Source: Siccirubricoccus soli (GTDB lineage Bacteria > Pseudomonadota > Alphaproteobacteria > Acetobacterales > Acetobacteraceae). From it: a stretch of DNA of 52,431 bases. Below are positions 1-7,234 of the stretch, piece by piece (the stretch's first letter is position 1; every line of letters starts with the position of its first letter). The position numbers and the translations under genes are program-made. The stretch spans positions 1 to 52,431 of the forward strand of contig NZ_JAMZIK010000147.1 in the NCBI RefSeq assembly GCF_024178315.1, in the 5' to 3' direction. The notes under the pieces were generated by a model. It saw only the letters and a program-made list of their open reading frames with translations, did not search any database and was not told the DNA's origin.

Positions 1-2133
1 CGCGGCCGCGGCGGGGCGCCGGGGAGGGCGGAACAGCCCGGTCTTGCCGACGAAGGCCGCGCCGGCGGCGCGCACCACATTCACCAGCGAGCGCAGGGGC
101 CGGTCCTGCTCATGGTCCATGGCCCCGACCCAGGCATCGGCGCGGCTGAAGACCAGCCGCACGATGGCGCCGTGCTCCTCGAGCGTGGCCGGGGAGAAGC
201 TGAGCGAGACGTCGTGCTCGACGGCGCGCAGCACCGTCGCCGGCACCTCCACCTTGCCATCGCCCAGCACGAACTGCGCGCGCACCTCGCCGAGCGGCGG
301 GACAGCGTCATCCTCCAGCACGAGGGCGGCGCCGCCGAGGGAGAGGTTGCGGGTCATCCCCCCCACCACCGTGCCGTCAGCGGTGACAAGCTCGACAGGG
401 ACCTCGGCCTGCGAGCGCGCGCTGGCGCGGATCTGCCGCCGTTCCCGCCCCACCGCCACGCCGGCGATGACCGGCACCAGGCACATGGCGGCCCACAGGC
501 CGTTCAGCAGATAGGCCTGGAATTCCAGGCTGTCCGAGGGATGGAGGAAGAGGCCGCGGATGCCGAACCCGACGCCGGTCAGCAGCAGCACGGTGAGGAC
601 CATGTTCGGCCAGACGGCGCGCAGATCGTAATAGCCTTCCGGCAGCAGGCCGCCCTTGTCTGTCACGTTGAACTTGCCCTTGGCCGGGTTGAGCAGCGTC
701 ACGAAGGTGAGGGGCAGCAGGTAGAAGACCATCACCGTCTCGTAGATCTCGCTCCAGAAGGAATGGCGGACGCGGCCGGAGAGGCGGCTGCCGGTGCCGA
801 CGGCATGGACCACGTGCGAGCCGGCATAGGCCGCGATGGCCAGCGGCGAGGCGGCGATAACGTTCTGCCCGAGCAGCAGGAAGGCCAGCGGCGAGGTGAG
901 GAAGACCAGCCGTGGAATGGCGAAGAGGTAGTAGAAGGTGGCGCTGAAGTAGCAGAGCCGCTGGCCGAGCCGGAGGCCCGAGGCGAAGAGCGGGTTCTCC
1001 ACCCGGAAGATCTGGATCATCCCGCGCGCCCAGCGCATGCGCTGGCCGATATGGATCAGCAGGCGTTCGGTGGCGAGGCCGGAGGCCAGCGGCACCCGCA
1101 GATAGGCGGTGCGCCAGCCGCGCCGCTGCATCTTCAGCGAGCAGTGGCAATCCTCCGTCACCGTCTGGTGCGGCACGCCGCCGACCTCCTCCAGCGCTTC
1201 CCGCCGGATGACGGCGCAGGAGCCGCAGAAGAAGGCGGCGTCCCACAGGTCGTTCCCCGGCTGCACCATGCCGTAGAACATCTGCCCCTCGTTGGGCACG
1301 TCGCGGCCGGCGGTCAGGTTCCGCTCGAAGGGGTCGGGCGAATAGAAATGATGCGGCGTCTGCACCATGGCGAGCCGGCTGTCGCGGATCAGCCAGCCGA
1401 GGGTGAGCTGCAGGAAGGCCCGCGTCGCGACGTGGTCGCAATCGAAGATCGCGATGAAGGGCGCCTTGGTGTGCTTCAGCGCGTGGTTGATGTTGCCCGC
1501 CTTGGCGCCCTTGTTGTCGCCGCGGATGATGTAGCCGCAGCCGGATTCCTCGGCGAAGCGGCGGAATTCCGGCCGCCTGCCGTCATCCAGGATCCAGACC
1601 TTCAGCTTCTCGGCCGGCCAGTCCATCGCCAGCGCCGCCAGCACGGTGGGGCGCACCACGTCCAGGCTTTCATTATAGGAGGGGATGTAAACATCCACCT
1701 CCGGCCAGCTCTCCACGTCGCGCGGCATCGGCACCGGCTTGCGGTTCAGCGGCCAGAGCGTCTGGAAATAGCCGAGGAACATGGCGATACCGGCATAGAT
1801 CTCGGCCAGCACCAGCCCGTACATGAAGAAGGCCTGCCAGGGCGTGTCGGGCGTGATCGTCTCGGTCAGCCGCCAGTGCAGGTAGCGCGCGGTGACGCAG
1901 AGCGACAGCACGGCGAGGAAGGCGGAGGCCGCGCGCCCCTCGAACCGGTTAGCGACGAGAAACAGCAGGAAGCAGCCCAGCGCGAAGACGAGCTGGTCCT
2001 CCGCAGCGAGCGGGACGAAGAGGATGGCGGGCAGCAGAGCCAGCCCCAGCAGCGCCGCCCCGACGGTGACCGGCAGCGAGATCAGCCAGGGCAGGCGGCG
2101 GGTCGCGCGGCGCGCCAGAAGACGCAGGCTCAA
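1..2133 (-). CDS. bcsA: Cellulose synthase catalytic subunit BcsA (3' end beyond window)
   Basis: Inner-membrane GT2 glycosyltransferase that polymerises UDP-glucose into beta-1,4-glucan and is activated by cyclic di-GMP. About 711 codons are present; the C-terminus runs off the left edge. Hydrophobic N-terminal segments precede the GT2 core with its Asp motifs: LDDG near residue 182, DCD near 232, TED near 326 and QRMRW near 363. The gating-loop motif FNVTDKGG is near 488. A PilZ domain follows, with RRQIR near 563 and NLSLGG near 597, matching the c-di-GMP signatures RxxxR and [DN]xSxxG. No ATG or GTG lies near the expected N-terminus. The likely start is TTG at 2133, which overlaps the bcsQ stop as TTGA, implying translational coupling. 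bcsB and bcsC would be expected further left (family knowledge). Identification is very secure; only the start codon is uncertain. Confidence 0.96.
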   Translation of the reverse strand, partial: MSLRLLARRATRRLPWLISLPVTVGAALLGLALLPAILFVPLAAEDQLVFALGCFLLFLVANRFEGRAASAFLAVLSLCVTARYLHWRLTETITPDTPWQAFFMYGLVLAEIYAGIAMFLGYFQTLWPLNRKPVPMPRDVESWPEVDVYIPSYNESLDVVRPTVLAALAMDWPAEKLKVWILDDGRRPEFRRFAEESGCGYIIRGDNKGAKAGNINHALKHTKAPFIAIFDCDHVATRAFLQLTLGWLIRDSRLAMVQTPHHFYSPDPFERNLTAGRDVPNEGQMFYGMVQPGNDLWDAAFFCGSCAVIRREALEEVGGVPHQTVTEDCHCSLKMQRRGWRTAYLRVPLASGLATERLLIHIGQRMRWARGMIQIFRVENPLFASGLRLGQRLCYFSATFYYLFAIPRLVFLTSPLAFLLLGQNVIAASPLAIAAYAGSHVVHAVGTGSRLSGRVRHSFWSEIYETVMVFYLLPLTFVTLLNPAKGKFNVTDKGGLLPEGYYDLRAVWPNMVLTVLLLTGVGFGIRGLFLHPSDSLEFQAYLLNGLWAAMCLVPVIAGVAVGRERRQIRASARSQAEVPVELVTADGTVVGGMTRNLSLGGAALVLEDDAVPPLGEVRAQFVLGDGKVEVPATVLRAVEHDVSLSFSPATLEEHGAIVRLVFSRADAWVGAMDHEQDRPLRSLVNVVRAAGAAFVGKTGLFRPPRRPAAAA

Positions 2134-2933
2134 CGGCCGACCCCGGCCAGCATGCCCTGCGCGCCGTTGGCGGCGGGAAGGGCGGCGTCCAGCGCCGCGA
2201 CGATCTCGGCAAGGTCGCAGGCGGCCCGGGACCGTGGCGCGTGGTCGGCCAGCAGGGCTTCGCAAGCCAGCGCCTCCGCCACCGCCTCGTCATGCGCGAC
2301 GAGGCCGAGCAGGCGGGGGCCGAGATGCCGCATCAGCGCCGCCGTCACCGAGGCGGAGAGGCGCCGGCCCTGATCCACCTGGTTCAGCACGAAGCGCATC
2401 TTCGAGGCGAAGATGGTGCCCATGGTGCCGCGGCCGAAGAAGCGGCCGGATTCGATCTCCGGCAGCGTGGCCACGCTGCCGCCATCGGCCAGCAGCGGCA
2501 CCAGGATGATGTCGGCCAGCGGCAGCACCGCGAACAACGCACGGGAGACGCCGGGGGCGGTGTCCACCACGACCGTCAGCCCCGGGTCCGCGGCCGCCTC
2601 GCGCAGCGGCGCGGCCAGCCTTTCAGGATCCGCCTCGATGGCCCGCGTCAGGGAGAGGCGCGCCGTCGCGTCCAGCGCGCCGTAGGGCAGCAGGCTCACG
2701 CCGCAGGCGGTGCGGCGCAGCTCCGCGCGCCAATCGACCTGCCGCTCCATCCCGGCCGCGAAGCCGGCCTCCTCGGCCAGGGGCAGGCCGAAATGCAGGC
2801 GCAGCGCATTCTGCGGGTCGAGGTCCACCGCCAGCACCCGGCGCCCGGCCCGCTGCAGGCCGTGGGCGATGTTGGCCGCCAGCATCGTCTTGCCGACGCC
2901 GCCTTTCGGCGAGCACACGCAGATCAGCGCCAT
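2130..2933 (-). CDS. bcsQ: Cellulose biosynthesis ParA/MinD-like ATPase BcsQ (YhjQ)
   Basis: A 267-aa P-loop ATPase of the MinD/ParA superfamily. The deviant Walker A CSPKGGVGKT lies at residues 7-16, followed by VDLDPQN (Walker A' region) and VVDTAPG (switch region). BcsQ proteins help localise or assemble the cellulose synthase at the pole or inner membrane (family knowledge). The ATG at 2933 overlaps the end of the upstream proline-rich gene by 10 nt, and the stop overlaps the TTG start of bcsA, so the three genes form a tightly coupled unit. The synteny makes BcsQ much likelier than a chromosome-partitioning ParA. Confidence 0.93.
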   Translation of the reverse strand: MALICVCSPKGGVGKTMLAANIAHGLQRAGRRVLAVDLDPQNALRLHFGLPLAEEAGFAAGMERQVDWRAELRRTACGVSLLPYGALDATARLSLTRAIEADPERLAAPLREAAADPGLTVVVDTAPGVSRALFAVLPLADIILVPLLADGGSVATLPEIESGRFFGRGTMGTIFASKMRFVLNQVDQGRRLSASVTAALMRHLGPRLLGLVAHDEAVAEALACEALLADHAPRSRAACDLAEIVAALDAALPAANGAQGMLAGVGR

Positions 2934-3502
2934 GACGGAGCTCCGCCGTTGGACAGGGCCGCATCGAGCAGCGGAAAGCGCGTCCGCGCCGCGGCCGGGG
3001 CACCGGGGGTGGCGGCGGGCGCGGCGGGGGGCGGCGGCGGTGCCTCGCCGAGGGCATGGGCCAGCAGGCTGAAGCCGGCAGGCTGCGCGGCGGCGGGAGG
3101 CGCGGGAGGTGCCGGAGGCCAGGGCGAGGTGGGGGGTGAGGGAGAGGCGGGAGGCAAAAGGCTAGTGGGCGGCGAGACGGCCGGGGAGGGCGAGGCAAAC
3201 ACGGGCGGCGGCTGCGGCGCGGCGTCCGGCAGCGACTCGGCCACCGGATGTGCGGCCGGCGTGGGTCGCGCCGGCGCCGTCGGGCCGCCGAGGCCGGCGA
3301 TGACGCGCAGCACGGGCGCGCTGTCTCCCTGGGCGGGCGAAAGGGTCAGGACGGTCGCACCGGCCGGCGGGGCGTCTTCGGTTGGCGAGGAGCCGGGGGG
3401 CGCACGCCGCACCGGCGGGTTGTGGAAGCTGCGATAGGGCAGGCGCCCAAGCCCCGCGAGCTGCGCCAGGCGGCCGATATCCGGGTCGCTTGCAGTCACC
3501 AC
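2924..3502 (-). CDS. Proline-rich cellulose operon protein (BcsR/BcsP-like)
   Basis: About 192 aa. The N-terminus carries a short motif (DIGRLAQLAGLGRLPYRSF) resembling the BcsR signature found just upstream of bcsQ in other bcs operons. The rest is a long Pro/Ala-rich, low-complexity and presumably disordered region, as described for BcsP-type accessory proteins. The GTG at 3502 is chosen because AGGA and GGAG lie 3-8 nt upstream; GTG 3499, TTG 3505 and an unsupported GTG at 3523 are alternatives. It overlaps bcsQ by 10 nt. Likely role, inferred from position: a small regulatory partner of BcsQ in synthase assembly. Homology outside the motif cannot be judged by eye. Confidence 0.72.
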   Translation of the reverse strand: MVTASDPDIGRLAQLAGLGRLPYRSFHNPPVRRAPPGSSPTEDAPPAGATVLTLSPAQGDSAPVLRVIAGLGGPTAPARPTPAAHPVAESLPDAAPQPPPVFASPSPAVSPPTSLLPPASPSPPTSPWPPAPPAPPAAAQPAGFSLLAHALGEAPPPPPAAPAATPGAPAAARTRFPLLDAALSNGGAPSWR

Positions 3503-3540
3503 CAACTCCGTCCTGCCCTGCACCCGAGGTGAAGATCACC

Positions 3541-3557
3541 AATCGGCCTCTCCGATT
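3541..3557. promoter_or_regulatory. Short inverted repeat upstream of the bcsR/P-bcsQ-bcsA genes
   Basis: AATCGG (3541-3546) and CCGATT (3552-3557) form a perfect 6-bp inverted repeat with a 5-nt spacer. It lies in the unusually A/T-rich gap between bcsZ (ends 3606) and the proline-rich gene. No T-run follows on the minus strand. It could be an operator or an attenuating hairpin separating bcsZ from the downstream synthase genes. The function is unproven. Confidence 0.35.
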
Positions 3558-3605
3558 GCTAGAAAATCCTGCGACTTCTCACCACCAAAAAATAGTTCAC
3601 GTCGC

Positions 3606-4706
3606 TCAGGCCGCTACCGACACGAGCATTTTCAGTGCCGCAGAGTAGTAATCATCGGCGGTTTCGATCCGGACTTGCGCCGGCCTCTGCCGGCCAGCCG
3701 CCGCATCCGCCACGAAGGCCGCAATGGCGCGCACCCCGCCCGAGGCGGGGTAGTCCGCCAGCGCATTGGTGGTGAGGTCCGTCCAGGCCGGCGGGGCGGG
3801 ATGCGCCGGGTCCGTCCAGAATTGCAGCGCCGCCAGCACCGCCGGTTCCCTGGCCTGCCCGGCCCAGGCCAGCAGCAGCGGCACGCGCACCGCATCGAAG
3901 GAGAAGCGCGGCGGCCAGCCCTCCGCCGGGGCCAAGCGGCTTTCGGGCTGCGCGATGGCGAGCCAGTCCGGCGGCAGCCCCCACCGTCCGAAGCGGGCCT
4001 GCCGCAGCAGGGCCAGCCCGTCGCTGCGGAGCTGCCGCCAGCGCGGATCCGGCAGCACGCGCTCGAGCGCCGCGAAGGCCGGGAAGACGAGGTAGGAGGG
4101 GTTGAGGACCAGCCGGCGCCCGTCCTCGAAGCCGACCAGGCCGGGGAGCAGCCAGAGCTGGCCCTGCACGCTGCGGGTCAGCAGGCGCAGGATGTCCCGC
4201 CCGATCGCCGCCGCTGCCGCCGTCAGGGCCGGGTCCGCCCAGGCCTCGCCGGCGCGCGCCAGGGCCCAGGCGATGTAGAGGTCGCCATCCGTGGCGTTGT
4301 TCGGGTCGTCCACCGGCGTCGCCGTGCCCGGGCGGAAACGCCAGGCATGCAGGGCGTCGTCCCGGCGCCGGAGGGTGCTGCGGGTCCATTGGTGCAGCTG
4401 GCGGAAGGTGGCGCGGTCGTCATAGGCCTGGGCGAGCAGCATGCCCCAGCCCTGCCCCTCGGAATGCGAGACGCCGCCATTGCCGGTATCCACCACCCGG
4501 CCATCGGCGGTGACGAAGCGCTCGCGGAACTGCTGCCAGGCGGCCTCCTGCGCAGCGCCGGCTGGCCGGGCCGCGGCCAGGGGCAAGGCGAGCGGCGCGG
4601 CGAGGGCCACGCCGAGGGCCGCCGCGCAGCCGCGGCGGCGGAGCAGCAGGCGGGAGAGCGCAGGGAGGGCGCCGGGGCGGGCCCCGGTTGTCTGGCGGTC
4701 ATTCAT
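3606..4706 (-). CDS. bcsZ: Endo-1,4-beta-glucanase, GH8 family (BcsZ/CMCax-like)
   Basis: A 366-aa periplasmic glycoside hydrolase family 8 cellulase that trims nascent cellulose during export (family knowledge). The arginine-rich N-terminus and hydrophobic stretch ending near residue 52 form a signal peptide. The GH8 acid Glu is E83 in GGVSHSEGQGWGMLLA, and the conserved Asp of DPNNATDGDLY is D140. The start is ATG 4706 (MNDRQ); an upstream in-frame extension to 4841 is arginine-rich and not typical. It is the first bcs gene in the transcription direction, with about 100 nt before the next gene, an order also seen for cmcAx in acetic acid bacteria. Confidence 0.92.
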   Translation of the reverse strand: MNDRQTTGARPGALPALSRLLLRRRGCAAALGVALAAPLALPLAAARPAGAAQEAAWQQFRERFVTADGRVVDTGNGGVSHSEGQGWGMLLAQAYDDRATFRQLHQWTRSTLRRRDDALHAWRFRPGTATPVDDPNNATDGDLYIAWALARAGEAWADPALTAAAAAIGRDILRLLTRSVQGQLWLLPGLVGFEDGRRLVLNPSYLVFPAFAALERVLPDPRWRQLRSDGLALLRQARFGRWGLPPDWLAIAQPESRLAPAEGWPPRFSFDAVRVPLLLAWAGQAREPAVLAALQFWTDPAHPAPPAWTDLTTNALADYPASGGVRAIAAFVADAAAGRQRPAQVRIETADDYYSAALKMLVSVAA

Positions 4707-4871
4707 GGTCCAACCATACCGTGTAATTCGCCTTGGAGATCTTCGTGTGGCGAAGGTTGCGGCCGCGCCGGCCACGGCATCGCCGTCGCGGCAGAGCCGG
4801 CGAGGGGGGCGGGGACGACCGGACCGGCTCCGGCCTCGCACCGATCATGCCGGCGTGCGGCCGGACATGCC

Positions 4872-5486
4872 TTACCGCCCCCGCTCGTTGCAAGCCCGGT
4901 CCCGCGTCCCGCCGGCGGGCAGCCGGAGCCCGTCCAGGAAGACATCCAGCAGGCGCAGCGCGCTCTCCTGCCACCCCGCGCGCTCCTGCACGTAGCAGAT
5001 GCCGACCAGGGCGCGGAGCAACTCCTCCGGGCCGATATCGGCGCGGATCTCGCCCGCCTCCGCCGCGCGCCGCAGCAGCGCCCCCATCGCCGCCGTCAGC
5101 CGTTCCAGCGAATAGGCGACGAGGTCCGATTGCGCCGCCAGCGCCAGCGCCTTCGCCATGCCCTTCTTGGTGGCGACGAATTCGATATTCGCCCGCAGCC
5201 AGTGGCGCAGCGCCTCAGCCGGGCCTTCCCGGGCGGCCAGCGCCGCCGCCAGCTCGACAAGCTGGTCCACCTCGCGCCGATACACCGCTTCGTACAGCGC
5301 CTCCCGCGTCGGGAAATGTCGGTAGAGCGTGCCGATGCCGACGCCGGCCTCCCGCGCCACCGCCTCCAGGCTCGCCTCCGCCCCGCCCCGGCTGAACACC
5401 GATTTGGCCGCCGCCAGCACCCGGTCCCGGTTGCGCACCGCATCGGCGCGGGGCTTCCGGGGCGGCTTCATTCTCTGATCCGTCAT
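4872..5486 (-). CDS. TetR/AcrR family transcriptional regulator
   Basis: 204 aa. The N-terminal helix-turn-helix is typical of TetR (SLEAVAREAGVGIGTLYRHF at roughly residues 39-58), followed by an alpha-helical ligand/dimer domain resembling the SbtR-like C-terminal domain. The start is taken at ATG 5486, right after GGAGGTG; an in-frame ATG at 5471 is possible. The long open frame upstream to 5969 has no similarity and is treated as chance. The gene is divergent from the aldehyde dehydrogenase operon (start 5682; 195-nt gap), making that operon the likeliest target, and it is co-directional with bcsZ 165 nt downstream. Confidence 0.88.
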   Translation of the reverse strand: MTDQRMKPPRKPRADAVRNRDRVLAAAKSVFSRGGAEASLEAVAREAGVGIGTLYRHFPTREALYEAVYRREVDQLVELAAALAAREGPAEALRHWLRANIEFVATKKGMAKALALAAQSDLVAYSLERLTAAMGALLRRAAEAGEIRADIGPEELLRALVGICYVQERAGWQESALRLLDVFLDGLRLPAGGTRDRACNERGR

Positions 5487-5681
5487 CACCTCCGCCCGCT
5501 CGCCCCCTTGTAAACGGAGGCAGCCTCCATATTTCCCGCCCCGTGATGCCGGGACGGGGTCGCGCCCCGCGCTGCATCCGCCAGTGAACGCCGTGCCGCC
5601 ACCGCCGTCCCGCCGCGCCCCGGCCGGGGCGCATCCTTTCGCGCGGGCGGGGCCAACCCACCAGCTTCCATGGAGGCCAGC

Positions 5682-6179
5682 ATGAGCCTGCCCATCACCC
5701 TCACCGTCAACGGTGTGCCACAGCGCATCGTGCTGGACGACCCAAGGGTCACGCTGCTCGACCTGTTGCGGGAGCGGCTGGACCTGACCGGCACCAAGAA
5801 GGGCTGCGATCGCGGCCAATGCGGCGCCTGCACCATCCTGGTGGATGGCCGCCGGGTGAATTCCTGTCTGGCGCTGGCCATCAGCCATGATGGCGCCGAG
5901 ATCACCACCATCGAGGGACTCGCCCGGGACGGGGAACTGCATCCGGTCCAGGCCGCCTTCATCGCGCATGACGCCTTCCAGTGCGGCTTCTGCACGCCGG
6001 GCCAGATCATGAGCGCCGTCGGCCTCATCGCAGAGGGCCAGGCCGGCACCGACCCCGAGCGGGTGCGCGAGGGCATGAGCGGCAATCTCTGCCGCTGCGC
6101 CGCCTATCGCGGCATCACCGAGGCGGTGATCGAGGCGCAGGAGACAATGGGCCAGGCCGGCCGCCAGGAGGCCGCATGA
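5682..6179 (+). CDS. paoA: Aldehyde dehydrogenase [2Fe-2S] subunit (PaoA/YagT-like)
   Basis: 165 aa, the two-cluster iron-sulfur subunit of a xanthine-oxidase-family molybdoenzyme. The plant-type [2Fe-2S] motif CDRGQCGAC and the second-domain motif QCGFCTPGQ with LCRCAAY are present, giving all eight cluster cysteines. The start ATG 5682 has GGAGG 6 nt upstream; an upstream in-frame ATG at 5670 overlaps this Shine-Dalgarno. E. coli PaoA carries an N-terminal Tat signal for periplasmic export, but this protein starts directly with MSLPITLTVNG and has none, so a cytoplasmic enzyme is inferred. First gene of a three-gene operon; its stop overlaps the next start (ATGA). Confidence 0.94.
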   Translation: MSLPITLTVNGVPQRIVLDDPRVTLLDLLRERLDLTGTKKGCDRGQCGACTILVDGRRVNSCLALAISHDGAEITTIEGLARDGELHPVQAAFIAHDAFQCGFCTPGQIMSAVGLIAEGQAGTDPERVREGMSGNLCRCAAYRGITEAVIEAQETMGQAGRQEAA

Positions 6180-7234
6180 ACCGCTTCGACTATGTCCGCC
6201 CGGCCAGCATCGCCGAGGCGATCGCCGCCGCCGCAGAGCCGGGCAGCGCCTATCTTGCCTCCGGCACCAACCTGCTGGACCTGATGAAGGGCAATGTGGT
6301 GCGGCCGGCGCGGCTGGTGGACCTGAACCACCTGCCGGGGCTCGATGGCATCGAGCTGCTGCCCGATGGCGGCGCGCGGATCGGCGCGCGGGTGAGAAAC
6401 GCGGACCTCGCCTACCATCCGGAGTTCAGCCGCCGCTTCCCGGCGGTGGCGGAAGCGCTGCTCTCCGGCGCCTCCGCCCAGCTCCGCAACGCCGCCACGG
6501 TGGGCGGCAACCTGCTGCAGCGGACGTGCTGCGCCTATTTCTACGACCCCGCCAGCGCCTGCAACAAGCGCGACCCCGGCGCGGGCTGCGATGCCCGCGG
6601 CGGCGAGAACCGGCTGCACGCGGTGCTGGGCTGGAGCGAGCGCTGCATCGCCACGCATCCCTCGGATTTCTGCGTGCCGCTGGCCGCGTTCGGTGCGGTG
6701 GTGGAGATCGAGGGCCAGTTCGGGCGGCGCGAGGTGCCGCTGGAAGAGTTCCACCTGCTGCCGGGCGAGACGCCGGAGCGCGAGAGCGTGCTGGCGCCGG
6801 GCGAGCTGGTGGTGGCGCTGCGCCTGCCGGCCGAGGCGGCCGGCTTCGCCGCCCATGCCCGCTATGTGAAGCTGCGCGAGCGCACCTCCTACGCCTTCGC
6901 CGTGGTCTCCGCCGCGGCGGGGCTGCGGCTCGAGAACGGCGTCATCGCCGAGGCGCGGCTGGCGCTCGGCGGCGTCGCGGCGAAGCCCTGGCGCGCCCGC
7001 GCCGCGGAAGCCGCGCTGGCCGGCGCGCGCCCCGATGCCGCGAGCTTCCGGCGCGCCGCCGAGGCGGCGCTCGCCGAAGCTGCGCCCTCCGGCGACAACG
7101 CCTTCAAGATTGAGCTCGCCCGCCGCGTCGCGGCGCGCGCCCTGTTGCTGGCCGCCGCCGGCACGCCCGAGCGGCTGCCGGCGCTCCCCGCCTCTGCCTT
7201 CGCCCCTGTTCCCGGAGCCTCTCTCCATGGCTGA
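6176..7234 (+). CDS. paoB: Aldehyde dehydrogenase FAD subunit with extra 4Fe-4S segment (PaoB/YagS-like)
   Basis: 352 aa, FAD-binding medium subunit. YLASGTNLLDLM and ATVGGNLLQRTCC are the CO-dehydrogenase-flavoprotein FAD motifs. It also contains the cysteine-bearing insert diagnostic of PaoB (QRTCCAYFYDP, ACNKRDPGAGC, CIATHPSDF), which in E. coli PaoB binds a [4Fe-4S] cluster. This separates it from ordinary xanthine dehydrogenase subunits. ATG 6176 overlaps the paoA stop by 4 nt, and the end overlaps the start of the large subunit by 8 nt, so the stoichiometric complex is translationally coupled. Confidence 0.94.
   Translation: MNRFDYVRPASIAEAIAAAAEPGSAYLASGTNLLDLMKGNVVRPARLVDLNHLPGLDGIELLPDGGARIGARVRNADLAYHPEFSRRFPAVAEALLSGASAQLRNAATVGGNLLQRTCCAYFYDPASACNKRDPGAGCDARGGENRLHAVLGWSERCIATHPSDFCVPLAAFGAVVEIEGQFGRREVPLEEFHLLPGETPERESVLAPGELVVALRLPAEAAGFAAHARYVKLRERTSYAFAVVSAAAGLRLENGVIAEARLALGGVAAKPWRARAAEAALAGARPDAASFRRAAEAALAEAAPSGDNAFKIELARRVAARALLLAAAGTPERLPALPASAFAPVPGASLHG

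Noticed and set aside
112..2373. Long rightward open frame opposite bcsA (753 codons)
   Set aside because: The minus frame encodes unmistakable BcsA; the plus frame has no motif and is a G+C artefact.
5487..5969. N-terminal extension of the TetR regulator to 5969
   Set aside because: The extra residues have no similarity and cross the divergent promoter region and part of paoA.
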